The notes under the pieces were generated by a model. The model was not told the origin of the DNA. It did not search any database and saw only the letters and a list, made by a program, of their open reading frames with translations. Of a stretch of DNA of 64,000 nt, positions 18,665-26,658 are shown one piece after another. The position numbers and the translations under genes were made by a program. Each line of letters begins with the position of its first letter. The stretch's first letter is position 1. This DNA is from Desulfobacterales bacterium (lineage in GTDB: Bacteria; Desulfobacterota; Desulfobacteria; Desulfobacterales; JAFDDL01): contig JAVEYW010000010.1 in the NCBI GenBank assembly GCA_034003325.1, forward strand, positions 124,001 to 188,000, given 5' to 3'.

Positions 18665-19429
18665 TCAACTGGTTACCGGCGAATATCGATCCGCCAATTC
18701 GCGGTAAACAAGCTGATTTCCACCAAAAATATCCAAGGCGCTTCCGACGGTGAAATCAATTGCACCGTTACCCATTTCACGAATCATTTCGATATCATCA
18801 AGGGTGTGAATTCCGCCGGCATAGGTGATGGGAATTTTCGCCCACCGCCCCAACAGTTCCACCAGGGACGCCTCGATGCCCCGGCATTTTCCTTCGACAT
18901 CCACGGCATGGATCAAAAATTCAAACGCATATTCGGACAATTCATTCAGCAACCGGGGGGTAATGGTCTCCCGGGTAAAGTTCTGCCAGCGATTGGTGAC
19001 GATATAATACGCCGCTTCCAGGCGCCGGCAACTCAGATCCAGAACCAGCCGGTTTTTCCCGACCAGCTTACTGAGTTGCGTGAGCCGTTGCGTATCCACG
19101 ATTCCGTCATGAAACACCCAGGAGGTGACGATCACCGCTTCGGCGCCGGCATCCAGCCAAGCGGCCGCATTTTCGATATTCACCCCGCCCCCGAGCTGCA
19201 TGCCACCGGGCCATGCGGCCAAGGCCGCTCGGGCCGCCGCCTCATTTCCCTCCCCCAACTGAATGATATGCCCACCCGTCAGGTGATCTTGTTTATAACA
19301 TCGGGCAAACCACTCAGCGGGCTTATCCGCCTGAAAATTGGTTTGAGGCAATTCAGCGTCCGATAACGTCGAGCCTACGATCTGCTTTACAATACCTTGG
19401 TGAATATCGATACACGGGCGAAACTTCAT
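18665..19429 (-). CDS. hisA: ProFAR isomerase HisA, eukaryotic (His6) type
   Basis: 254-residue TIM barrel for the fourth step of histidine biosynthesis (isomerisation of ProFAR to PRFAR). The sequence follows the yeast His6 pattern rather than the usual bacterial HisA: CIDIHQGIVKQIVGS, the GHIIQLGEGNEAAARAAL region, LDLSCRR, FLIHAVDVEGKCRGI and VGSALDIFGGNQLVYRE. The catalytic Asp near the N terminus and the second Asp in AVDVEG are retained. No other his gene is nearby; it is followed by the CarS-phosphoesterase fusion and the hut operon. AAGG nine bases ahead supports the ATG at 19429. Confidence 0.9.
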   Translation of the reverse strand: MKFRPCIDIHQGIVKQIVGSTLSDAELPQTNFQADKPAEWFARCYKQDHLTGGHIIQLGEGNEAAARAALAAWPGGMQLGGGVNIENAAAWLDAGAEAVIVTSWVFHDGIVDTQRLTQLSKLVGKNRLVLDLSCRRLEAAYYIVTNRWQNFTRETITPRLLNELSEYAFEFLIHAVDVEGKCRGIEASLVELLGRWAKIPITYAGGIHTLDDIEMIREMGNGAIDFTVGSALDIFGGNQLVYRELADRYSPVTS

Positions 19430-19871
19430 GAAATATGCCTTGCTCCTTTCAGGGGTTTGGCGCGAAAATTCTCAACATTATCGAGTAGAACCCTATTAGA
19501 TTCAATTTAACTATTTTTTTTATAATTCAGCACAATGACCTTTTCGTTCACCTGCATAACGCCATAGAAAAAAACGCCTATCTTTAAATCATTTTCCCCG
19601 GCATCTGATTCTACTCATACACCATGATGCATACATTAGCCAGAAAATCGCCATCTCCCGGACGACCATCATGAAATCAAAATTTCTCTTGCATCTTTAC
19701 AAAAACAGCGTATTCTGTCGCGTCATAAAATATGGACGGCAATCTGTTGTTTTCCCGAATGCGCATCTTCCTTTTATTATTGCACCCTTCTTGGTGATCA
19801 GTCCTCGCACATTGTCTCTTATTAGAAACCCACGGCATAATCCGTGAGATAACCGATTTAATTAAACCATC
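19430..19871. other. 442-base AT-rich intergenic region
   Basis: Divergent spacer between hisA (minus) and the ABC1 kinase gene (plus), so it must carry two promoters. Several A/T runs are present (about 19509-19526), but I could not assign a confident -35/-10 pair, terminator or RNA. No frame longer than a few dozen codons looks coding. Confidence 0.4.
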
Positions 19872-21563
19872 ATGTTAAACTTAACCCAAATTTATCAACA
19901 TGTTTTTAGCGATCTCTCTGTTCCGGCCCCAAAAGATGCTATTATTCAGAGGATAAAAACCCTTGCTGGCACGGTCGGCGCGGACCGTTTCAGAGCCCTT
20001 GCCGCGCAAGCGTTAATCAAACAGCTTGATCCGGCTGGTATCATACCGTCCGTCTACAGCGCCTATCGATCCATTATTCATGACGGACTCACCTTTTTTT
20101 TATCGCGAATCTCCTTTGACCGGATAGTGGACATGATAGCCGATCAGATGCTGTTGACCGATACCGGCAGCCGGGAACAACGCCTCGTTGATTTGGCCCA
20201 AAAATGTCCGACATTGCACAAACTGGGGCAGATCATCGCCCGCAACCAACACATTCATCCGAATGTTCGGAAATGGTTTGTTCACCTTGAAAGCGGTGAT
20301 TACGGCACATCCATAGAAAAAATCCTGCCCCATGTGGTGAATGCGGTTCAATCGGACAAGGAACTATTTTCCATTCAATTCGGCCGCCAGGTGCTATCCG
20401 AAGCCAGCGTGGGCGCCGTCTGCCCCTTTTGGTGGAAAGACCCTGAATCGGGTGCAATGGAACAAGGCGTCTTTAAAGTCTTGAAGCCGGGCATGCGATC
20501 GTTATTAGCCGAAGAGCTAAACATCATAGATGCGCTGGCGGCTTTTTTTCAGGACCGCACCGATCAATATCCCCTGGATGATTTTAGGTATATTGAAGTG
20601 TTTCGGGATATTGGCCGGGCGCTGGCCGAAGAGATCAATCTGATAGGAGAGCAAGCCCACCTATGGGATGCCTATCACTTCTATCAAGATTCACAAGGGA
20701 TCGAAATTCCCAAACTGGCACCGTTTTCAACCCATAACGTTACCGCCATGTCACGGTTGATCGGCGTGAAAATCACTGATGCCCCCATGGAGCCGCCTGA
20801 GCGAAAATTGTGCGCAACGCGATTATTCAAAGCAATCATTCTTAAGCCGCTTTTTTCCCCTTCGGATACGGCCATTTTTCACGGAGATCCCCATGCGGGA
20901 AATATTTTAGCCCATAAAACGCAACAGGATCAACCCGCTACGATTTCGCTTATCGACTGGAGCCTGGCCGGGCATTTGGAAAAAAGCTTAAGAATCAGAC
21001 TGCTTCAATTATTCCTGCAAGTGGTCATGGGAAAGGCCGACGACATCGGTGCTGCGCTGATGGGGCTTTGCATACCCGCCCTGCCTAACCGCGATTTAAT
21101 CCCGCGCCTAATTAATGGGGCAATCGCCGGGCTCATCGCCACAAAAGAATATGCTGAATCCAATTTGCTGAAAAAGGTATTTTGTCTCATTGACCGTGCG
21201 GCACGCAGCGGAATGGTTTTCCGCACGGATTTGCTGTTATTCAGAAAAACCTGGTTTACCCTGGAAGGGGTGCTTTATGAGCTGGATCCCGATTTTGATT
21301 TCGATGCGGTCATGACGGCATCACTGCAAACGCTTTTTCTGCGGGAAATTCCGAAGCGCCTGCGCCCATTGCTCTTTCCCGCGGTAGATAGGCCTGAAAG
21401 ATACGCCAGCATGTTGACCAACAAGGACATTCAGCGCCTTTTGCTTCATCATGCACTGAGTGGGCTCAAGACCGGCTCCGTCAAAATTTTGGCCATTCGT
21501 CATTTTCTCAGTGCGCTGGGGGCGCCCCTCGACCCGCCATCACCGTGCGGGCTTGCCGTATAA
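19872..21563 (+). CDS. ABC1/AarF-UbiB family atypical kinase
   Basis: 563-residue protein-kinase-like enzyme. The family hallmark KxGQ appears as KLGQII (about 118). SVGAV takes the place of the Ala-rich nucleotide loop, and a lysine in GVFKVLKPG follows. The catalytic part reads FHGDPHAGNI and the metal-binding Asp is in SLIDWSLAG. UbiB relatives support quinone synthesis or lipid transport by an ATPase-like activity; no quinone gene is adjacent, so the role is open. The start has no clear Shine-Dalgarno sequence. The N-terminal about 100 residues are not conserved in a way I recognise. Confidence 0.85.
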   Translation: MLNLTQIYQHVFSDLSVPAPKDAIIQRIKTLAGTVGADRFRALAAQALIKQLDPAGIIPSVYSAYRSIIHDGLTFFLSRISFDRIVDMIADQMLLTDTGSREQRLVDLAQKCPTLHKLGQIIARNQHIHPNVRKWFVHLESGDYGTSIEKILPHVVNAVQSDKELFSIQFGRQVLSEASVGAVCPFWWKDPESGAMEQGVFKVLKPGMRSLLAEELNIIDALAAFFQDRTDQYPLDDFRYIEVFRDIGRALAEEINLIGEQAHLWDAYHFYQDSQGIEIPKLAPFSTHNVTAMSRLIGVKITDAPMEPPERKLCATRLFKAIILKPLFSPSDTAIFHGDPHAGNILAHKTQQDQPATISLIDWSLAGHLEKSLRIRLLQLFLQVVMGKADDIGAALMGLCIPALPNRDLIPRLINGAIAGLIATKEYAESNLLKKVFCLIDRAARSGMVFRTDLLLFRKTWFTLEGVLYELDPDFDFDAVMTASLQTLFLREIPKRLRPLLFPAVDRPERYASMLTNKDIQRLLLHHALSGLKTGSVKILAIRHFLSALGAPLDPPSPCGLAV

Positions 21564-21577
21564 AAAGGGAAATCGGT

Positions 21578-21976
21578 CTAAGATGAATACCATCCCTGCT
21601 TTTGCTGATAAGCGCGGTAGCATTTAAGGACGTATTTTTTCGGAAAATCCGGCCGCGACACATATTTCAAAATGGATTCAACCAATGAATCTCTGAATTC
21701 ATAAAACAGTCTCACTTTATCATCATGCGAAATAAAATTTCGATCCATTGTTTTTTCAAAAACAACCTCGCCGCCAAGCGCGGCTTGGATTGCGCCCGAA
21801 TCAATACGTTCCGGCCCGTTCAGGCAAGGTGTCGCTTGATTAACGGGAATATCCATTCTGGCCGTCACCGACACCAGCCAGCGGTCCCCGGCTACCTTTC
21901 GAGAACTGTCGTACAAACTCAGCGCAAAACCGTTTTCAAGTGGTATTGTTTCCAACAATTGCAATGGTTGAGTCAT
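21578..21976 (-). CDS. Hypothetical protein, 132 residues
   Basis: Small acidic/basic mixed protein without signal peptide or membrane segment. The N-terminal half looks like a beta-rich fold (LLETIPLENGFALSLYDSSR, then WLVSVTARMDIPV); the C-terminal half is helical (DDKVRLFYEFRDSLVESIL) and ends in a Lys/Tyr-rich tail. I do not recognise a family. It converges with the ABC1 kinase gene, 14 bases between stops. Codon use looks normal for the region, so I regard it as real. Confidence 0.65.
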   Translation of the reverse strand: MTQPLQLLETIPLENGFALSLYDSSRKVAGDRWLVSVTARMDIPVNQATPCLNGPERIDSGAIQAALGGEVVFEKTMDRNFISHDDKVRLFYEFRDSLVESILKYVSRPDFPKKYVLKCYRAYQQKQGWYSS

Positions 21977-22251
21977 GGAATATCCTTATTTTAACGATAG
22001 CCTTTGACCTCCCGGCAAAGCCGAATGATGCGTCAACGCCATAACAGAAGTTCATCAGCCAGTCAAATAGTTGGGCTTTTTGAGCATGGACCAATGGTGC
22101 AACCGTATTAAAAAGCATACAGTATACCATAAAAAAACTTTACATCCATGAACATATTTGCTAAGCGTGGTTGTCCCCATTGATAACGCCTCATTTACCC
22201 GGGACATTGCAATCCGTACATTTCAAACAAGTCTCACTTTTTTTGGTTTTC
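21977..22251. other. Intergenic region upstream of the sigma-54 promoter
   Basis: Divergent spacer, with the hypothetical gene on minus and the PilZ-like small gene on plus. Enhancer-binding sites for a sigma-54 activator would be expected here, but I found no convincing tandem palindrome. No coding frame is supported. Confidence 0.35.
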
Positions 22252-22266
22252 TGGCATTATTTTTGC
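22252..22266 (+). promoter_or_regulatory. Sigma-54 (-24/-12) promoter
   Basis: TGGCATTATTTTTGC matches the RpoN consensus TGGCAyrnnnnTTGC, with GG and GC exactly at the required spacing and a T-rich tract before the -12. Transcription would start near 22278, about 55 bases before the ATG at 22334, which has its own GGGAGG site. Confidence 0.7.
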
Positions 22267-22333
22267 GTGTTACCTTTGCTGTTGCATCAGGGATTCTCTT
22301 TGGTAAAAATAGCGTTTCCAACGGGAGGTAGAT

Positions 22334-22708
22334 ATGAGCATCAGTGCAAGAATGAAAACAACAGCCGTATTGCCCGATGATACAGGCGATGTGGATGTCA
22401 ATCAATTTTACAGTGTTGAATTTGCTATTGATAACATTAAATTCTTATATCAGTTCAAGATCTGGAGCTCACCTTCCTCTCCCATGTTTGTTTTGGTAAA
22501 AAACGGCTCTGAAATGCTGGATAAATTGAAATCCGGCGCCATTTTAACCATGAAGTATTACAGCTCGGACGCTCAGCGCCCCACCTGTCATCTCGACACC
22601 AAGATATTGGGTATTCATTGGAACGATAACGGCAGATTCAAGGGACATTACGCCGTCAGGTTGGGCCTCATCGGAAAGAAGCGATCCGCTACCCTTTCAG
22701 TACAATGA
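22334..22708 (+). CDS. Small PilZ-like hypothetical protein
   Basis: 124-residue cytoplasmic protein, predicted mostly beta. An alternation of short hydrophobic strands (FYSVEFAIDNIKFLYQFKIW, FVLVKNG, ILTMKYY) is reminiscent of PilZ-like barrels, but the c-di-GMP motifs RxxxR and D/NxSxxG are not visible, so this is only a resemblance. ATG is preceded by GGGAGG with correct spacing. It lies behind a sigma-54 promoter. The last about 7 codons run into sequence homologous to the 3' end of the EamA gene (22689 onward), so its C terminus may have been changed by rearrangement. Confidence 0.65.
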   Translation: MSISARMKTTAVLPDDTGDVDVNQFYSVEFAIDNIKFLYQFKIWSSPSSPMFVLVKNGSEMLDKLKSGAILTMKYYSSDAQRPTCHLDTKILGIHWNDNGRFKGHYAVRLGLIGKKRSATLSVQ

Positions 22709-22760
22709 GTATGACACAGTCCCGCATGAAAATTGCGCCCGCCCGTCGTACCGGAATCTG
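22689..22760 (-). pseudogene. Remnant of an EamA transporter gene 3' end
   Basis: Read on minus, this segment gives VRRAGAIFMRDCVILIVLKG then TAG, closely matching the end of the intact EamA gene at 23526 (VRLVGATFMLGGAVLIVLKE then TAG). DNA similarity begins just downstream of both stop codons (about 22675 and 23512) and extends about 70 bases without gaps. The rest of the copy is missing. It is a diverged partial duplication. Confidence 0.7.
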
Positions 22761-22891
22761 GCCATCCTCAATAAATTATTCGCGCAAACCCGATTTGAAA
22801 AGTATCTTACACCGCTTTTTGATAATGAAAAAGGCTATCTCATGCGGCAAGTCTTATTAACCGGTTTTATGAAAACCTCATCGGTAAACAG

Positions 22892-23482
22892 ATGGGGAAT
22901 TACGAAATCGTATCTTTGCAGGGAACCGGCTCAATGGGGGGCGTATTTAAAGGGTGGGATATTGCCCTGGAAAGAAAGGTCGCATTAAAAGTCATATCGT
23001 ATGACCTTTGCTCCAAGAAGGAATTCGTGGACATGTTCTTCGAGGAGGCCCGTTACATTTCACAACTCAATCACCCCAACATTTCGCATGTGTACTATAT
23101 CGGAAAAGAAACCGTGATCAAAATTCTAGACTTCGGCGTCGCACAGCAGTATAAAATGGATACTTCAGAACTTGTGGAAAATATGGCCGGCTCTCCCCAC
23201 CATATCTGCCCGGAGGCCATCAAGGGGCAACCCGTTGACCACCGCAGTGACATTTATTCTCTCAGCGCGACATTTTATCACGCCCTGTCAGGCGCACCGC
23301 CGTTCACGGGTTATTCGGTAGTGGACATATTTACGAAGCATATTGCCGTAGCGCCCGTGCCGCTAAAACAAAAATATAAGGATATACCGGCGTTTCTAAG
23401 TAACATGATAGATAAAATGCTGGCAAAATCGCCGGCAGACCGATTCCAGAGCTACCATGAGATTATATCTGCGTTGGACTGA
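22892..23482 (+). pseudogene. Ser/Thr protein kinase with internal deletion (decayed)
   Basis: 196 residues of a Hanks-type kinase. Present: glycine loop (GTGSMGGVFKGWD), the beta-3 Lys in VALKVI, the alpha-C Glu (FFEEARYISQLNHPNI), DFG (ILDFGV), a CPE in place of APE, and the SDIYSLSATFYHALSGAPPF lobe. HPNI is followed after only about 15 residues by ILDFG instead of about 80, so the hinge, HRD catalytic loop and its Lys/Asn are absent. Upstream codons (LINRFYENLIGKQ) continue in frame without a start, suggesting the 5' end is also damaged. Most likely a pseudogene; an expressed pseudokinase is possible. It lies between two EamA 3' ends. Confidence 0.75.
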
Positions 23483-23525
23483 ATTCCTATATTCGGCAGC
23501 ATTTTCAATTTCCAAAAGCGCTCCG

Positions 23526-24392
23526 CTATTCTTTCAACACAATAAGCACGGCGCCACCCAGCATGAAAGTCGCGCCCACCAGCCGCACCACCATACGTCG
23601 CTCTTCAAAAAACATTCGGCCATAAATGATACTGAACAATATGCTGAGCCGCTTTATGGAAACCATATAGGCGGCTTGCGTCCATGAAATGGCAAACCCG
23701 TGCAGCAGCACATGAATGAATAACAATCCGCCCGCCACCAGGCCTTTCCGGAAATTCCCGGCAAATGTGTGGATTCGAATCTTCCCGGTGACCGCGAGAA
23801 TCCCCAAAACAATCAGATTATGAATCGAAAAAAACACCATGGTAAAAAAAAGCGGCGAAGAGTGAACAATCGCCTTTTTCCCGACCACAACCGTAAAGGC
23901 GAACAAAAAGGCAACGATTAACATCATCCAGGATCCGGTTTCATTAAAAACGGCTTTGACCGGCGCCAGCAGACCTTGCCTGTCGGGTTCTATATTGAGC
24001 ACATAGCTTCCAATGCACGTCGCAACAATGCCGACACCCGCCCATATCCCGGGCGTTTCATGTAAAAATAAATACCCCGTCACCATGGCAAACGGCGGCG
24101 TAAACGCCAGGTACGGGACCGTCAATGACAGGGGGGAAATTTTAATGGCCTTGGTGTAGAGAAAAGAAGCGAGCACGTTGATGGGAAGGCACGCTGCAAA
24201 AGACCCATAAAATCCACGGTCGATCACCGGAACCGGAACGAACGGCATAACGATCATAAAGAACGGCAAACTATAAAACAGCGGCATGGCAAGCATTTCA
24301 CTCACACTTAAATGAGAAAAATGCTTTTTGACCCAGGCGTCATGGGAAGCAACCGCCAGAGCGACGATGACCGATACCAGTAACCAGTGCAT
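23526..24392 (-). CDS. EamA/DMT family transporter
   Basis: 288-residue inner-membrane protein with about ten hydrophobic helices arranged as two EamA repeats, typical of the drug/metabolite transporter superfamily. The C terminus ends on a hydrophobic helix (GATFMLGGAVLIVLKE). The substrate is not predictable. It starts 11 bases after the rlmD stop on the same strand. A fragment of a second copy of its 3' end is found at 22689-22760. Confidence 0.88.
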   Translation of the reverse strand: MHWLLVSVIVALAVASHDAWVKKHFSHLSVSEMLAMPLFYSLPFFMIVMPFVPVPVIDRGFYGSFAACLPINVLASFLYTKAIKISPLSLTVPYLAFTPPFAMVTGYLFLHETPGIWAGVGIVATCIGSYVLNIEPDRQGLLAPVKAVFNETGSWMMLIVAFLFAFTVVVGKKAIVHSSPLFFTMVFFSIHNLIVLGILAVTGKIRIHTFAGNFRKGLVAGGLLFIHVLLHGFAISWTQAAYMVSIKRLSILFSIIYGRMFFEERRMVVRLVGATFMLGGAVLIVLKE

Positions 24393-24403
24393 AGACTGCC
24401 TGC

Positions 24404-25795
24404 CTACCCGATTCTTTCAAGGCGGGCGACACACTCAATATGAAAGGTGTGCGGAAACATATCAACGGGTTGAACTTCCATGGGCCGATAGTGTGCCCGA
24501 AGCATGTCAAGATCCCTGGCCAGCGTGGCCGGATTGCAGGATACGTAAACCATTCGGCCCGGCGCCATGGCCAAAATCTGTTTCACCACCTCTTTGTGCA
24601 TGCCGATGCGGGGCGGATCGATGATCAGCACATCCGGCCTTTCCGACACCGAGGCCATCGCGTCTTTGATATCCCCGAGAAGGAACCGGCAATTGGTAAT
24701 GCCGTTGAGACTGCAATTGCGATTCGCATCCGCCACGGCGCTCTCCACAATTTCAATCCCAATGACCTCTTTGGCCGAACCGGAAAGGCACATGCCGATG
24801 GTGCCGGTGCCGCAATACAAATCCAGCACCGTTTCCACGCCGGTCAGCCCGGCATAGGCATTGACCGTATCATATAATTTTTCGGCGCCGCGCGTGTTGG
24901 TCTGAAAAAACGAGTTGGCGGACACCTCAAATTCATAAGGCCCGATTTTATCTTTGATGGTCGGAGCGCCGGCCAGTTGAATTTCCTTTTCCCCCAATGA
25001 GACACTGGCTTTTCGAGAAGCGATATTGTTGACGATGGAGACGATCTGCGGGTAGTCAGCCGCGAGATGACGGGCCAGCGGCGCAACCGCCGGCTCATTT
25101 TCAGCAGTGGTAACGATATTGACCATCCATTGATCATGAGCCGCCGAGTGCCGCAGCATTAAAAACCGCCAAAACCCCTCGTGTGTGCGAAGGCCGTAAG
25201 CGGGAAACGCAGAGCCCTTAATGAATTGCCTGACCTCATCGAGAATCTCATTTCCAAATTCAGGCATCAACAAGCATTTTTCCATATCGAGCACATGGTG
25301 AAAAGCGCCCGGTATATGAAGCCCGATACCAAAGCCTGCGACGATATCCTCGCGATTGAGCTCCTCGGGTAACAGCCATCTGCGATCCGTGCAGGTAAAT
25401 TCCATCTTGTTCCGATAACCGTACTGCATCGAAGATCCAATGGTGGCGTGAACGGGAACATCTTGAAACAGGCCGATGTGGGCCAGCGACTCGGCCACAT
25501 GCCGCCGCTTGTATTCAAGTTGCATCTCGTAGGGCAAAAATTGCCATTTACACCCGCCGCAATACTCACTGTATGGGCAGGGCGGAACGATACGCTGCGG
25601 CGATTTTTCCAAAAACCGAATGATTCTGGCTTCGGCGAAATTCTTTTTCTTTTTGACAATCCGCGCCAGCACATGGTCTCCTGGCGCGCATTGGTCGACA
25701 AAGACCGCCAGCCCGTCAACCTTCGCAATGCCCCTGCCCCCGAATGCCAGATCCGAGATGATCAATTCTTGTTCCTGCCCCTTTTTCAACCCCAT
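24404..25795 (-). CDS. rlmD: 23S rRNA (uracil-C5)-methyltransferase RlmD
   Basis: About 463 residues. N-terminal TRAM domain (DLAFGGRGIAKVDGLAVFVD), a [4Fe-4S] cysteine cluster (CPYSEYCGGCKW plus Cys in MEKCLL), the SAM site (VLDLYCGTGTIG), DPPRIGMH and the catalytic cysteine in VYVSCNPATLARD. These define the RlmD/RumA group, which makes m5U in 23S rRNA. The upstream in-frame TTG at 25813 is less likely than ATG at 25795, which has GGAAGG eight bases before it. RlmC/RlmD specificity cannot be settled by eye. Confidence 0.9.
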   Translation of the reverse strand: MGLKKGQEQELIISDLAFGGRGIAKVDGLAVFVDQCAPGDHVLARIVKKKKNFAEARIIRFLEKSPQRIVPPCPYSEYCGGCKWQFLPYEMQLEYKRRHVAESLAHIGLFQDVPVHATIGSSMQYGYRNKMEFTCTDRRWLLPEELNREDIVAGFGIGLHIPGAFHHVLDMEKCLLMPEFGNEILDEVRQFIKGSAFPAYGLRTHEGFWRFLMLRHSAAHDQWMVNIVTTAENEPAVAPLARHLAADYPQIVSIVNNIASRKASVSLGEKEIQLAGAPTIKDKIGPYEFEVSANSFFQTNTRGAEKLYDTVNAYAGLTGVETVLDLYCGTGTIGMCLSGSAKEVIGIEIVESAVADANRNCSLNGITNCRFLLGDIKDAMASVSERPDVLIIDPPRIGMHKEVVKQILAMAPGRMVYVSCNPATLARDLDMLRAHYRPMEVQPVDMFPHTFHIECVARLERIG

Positions 25796-25933
25796 CGGAT
25801 ATGCCTTCCACAACTTTTTATATTGAAATCAGGCCTTCTATATGCCAATTTCATCACTGTTCAACCCCATACAGTTCAAACTCCCGACACCCTTAGGCTG
25901 TCGGCCGGTGATTGTCAACGTGGAAGACCTGTT

Positions 25934-26629
25934 ATGATCCATCAATTTGGACAACGCACGATCCTTTTTGATTCCGACGGCTATCGGCTCAAGGGGCATC
26001 TCCACTTGTCCGGGCAACCTGACGCTCCCCTGGTCGTGGGCTCCCACGGGTTTCTTTCAGACGGCAATTCCCCCAAACTCGCTGCGTTGGCGAACCAATG
26101 CAACCGTTGCGGAATCGGGTTCTTTCGTTTTGATCACAGGGGGTGTGGCCAAAGTGAGGGCGTCTTTGAAGCCGGCGCATCGGTGACAGCACGACGAAAC
26201 GACATACTCAACGCCATTGACGCATTAAAAGAGATGGGCTTTGCCAAAAACGGCCTCGGCCTTTTCGGCAGCAGCATGGGCGGCGCCGCATCCCTGGCCG
26301 CTGCCATGGCGACACAGATAGACGCCATCGTCACTTATGCCGCGCCGATTCAAATCCCCTCTTCCCAGCCCACACACGAAAAAGACACCGCGCTTCGGTT
26401 CGATGTTGATTTTGATTTCACGAACATTCATGACATTCTTGTGCTGCATGGGGACGCGGACACCGTCGTTCCGATCTCCCATGGCCGGGAAATCTACGCG
26501 CAATCCAAGCGCCCCAAGCAGATGATTCTTCAGAAAGGCGGCGATCATCCCATGAGCAACCCGCACCATCAGCAAGCATTCGTCCGGGAGGCGGTCTATT
26601 GGTTTCGGGCTTCGTTTGAGCGAATTTAA
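25934..26629 (+). CDS. Alpha/beta hydrolase
   Basis: 231-residue serine hydrolase, cytoplasmic. An oxyanion-hole type SHGFLSDGN comes first; the nucleophile elbow is GSSMGG (Ser about 115), with an acid in HGDADTVVP and the terminal His in GGDHPMSNP. Length and order fit the dienelactone-hydrolase/esterase group; substrate unknown. The frame is open far upstream across the antisense of rlmD, but ATG at 25934 with GGAAG ahead is the sensible start. Confidence 0.88.
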   Translation: MIHQFGQRTILFDSDGYRLKGHLHLSGQPDAPLVVGSHGFLSDGNSPKLAALANQCNRCGIGFFRFDHRGCGQSEGVFEAGASVTARRNDILNAIDALKEMGFAKNGLGLFGSSMGGAASLAAAMATQIDAIVTYAAPIQIPSSQPTHEKDTALRFDVDFDFTNIHDILVLHGDADTVVPISHGREIYAQSKRPKQMILQKGGDHPMSNPHHQQAFVREAVYWFRASFERI

Positions 26630-26658
26630 ACGGAAATGAATTTTTCAATCGCTGTTTA

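Noticed and set aside
25448..25933. 162-codon N-terminal extension of the alpha/beta hydrolase
   Set aside because: The extra region is antisense to rlmD and the hydrolase fold begins at the ATG at 25934, which has its own ribosome site.
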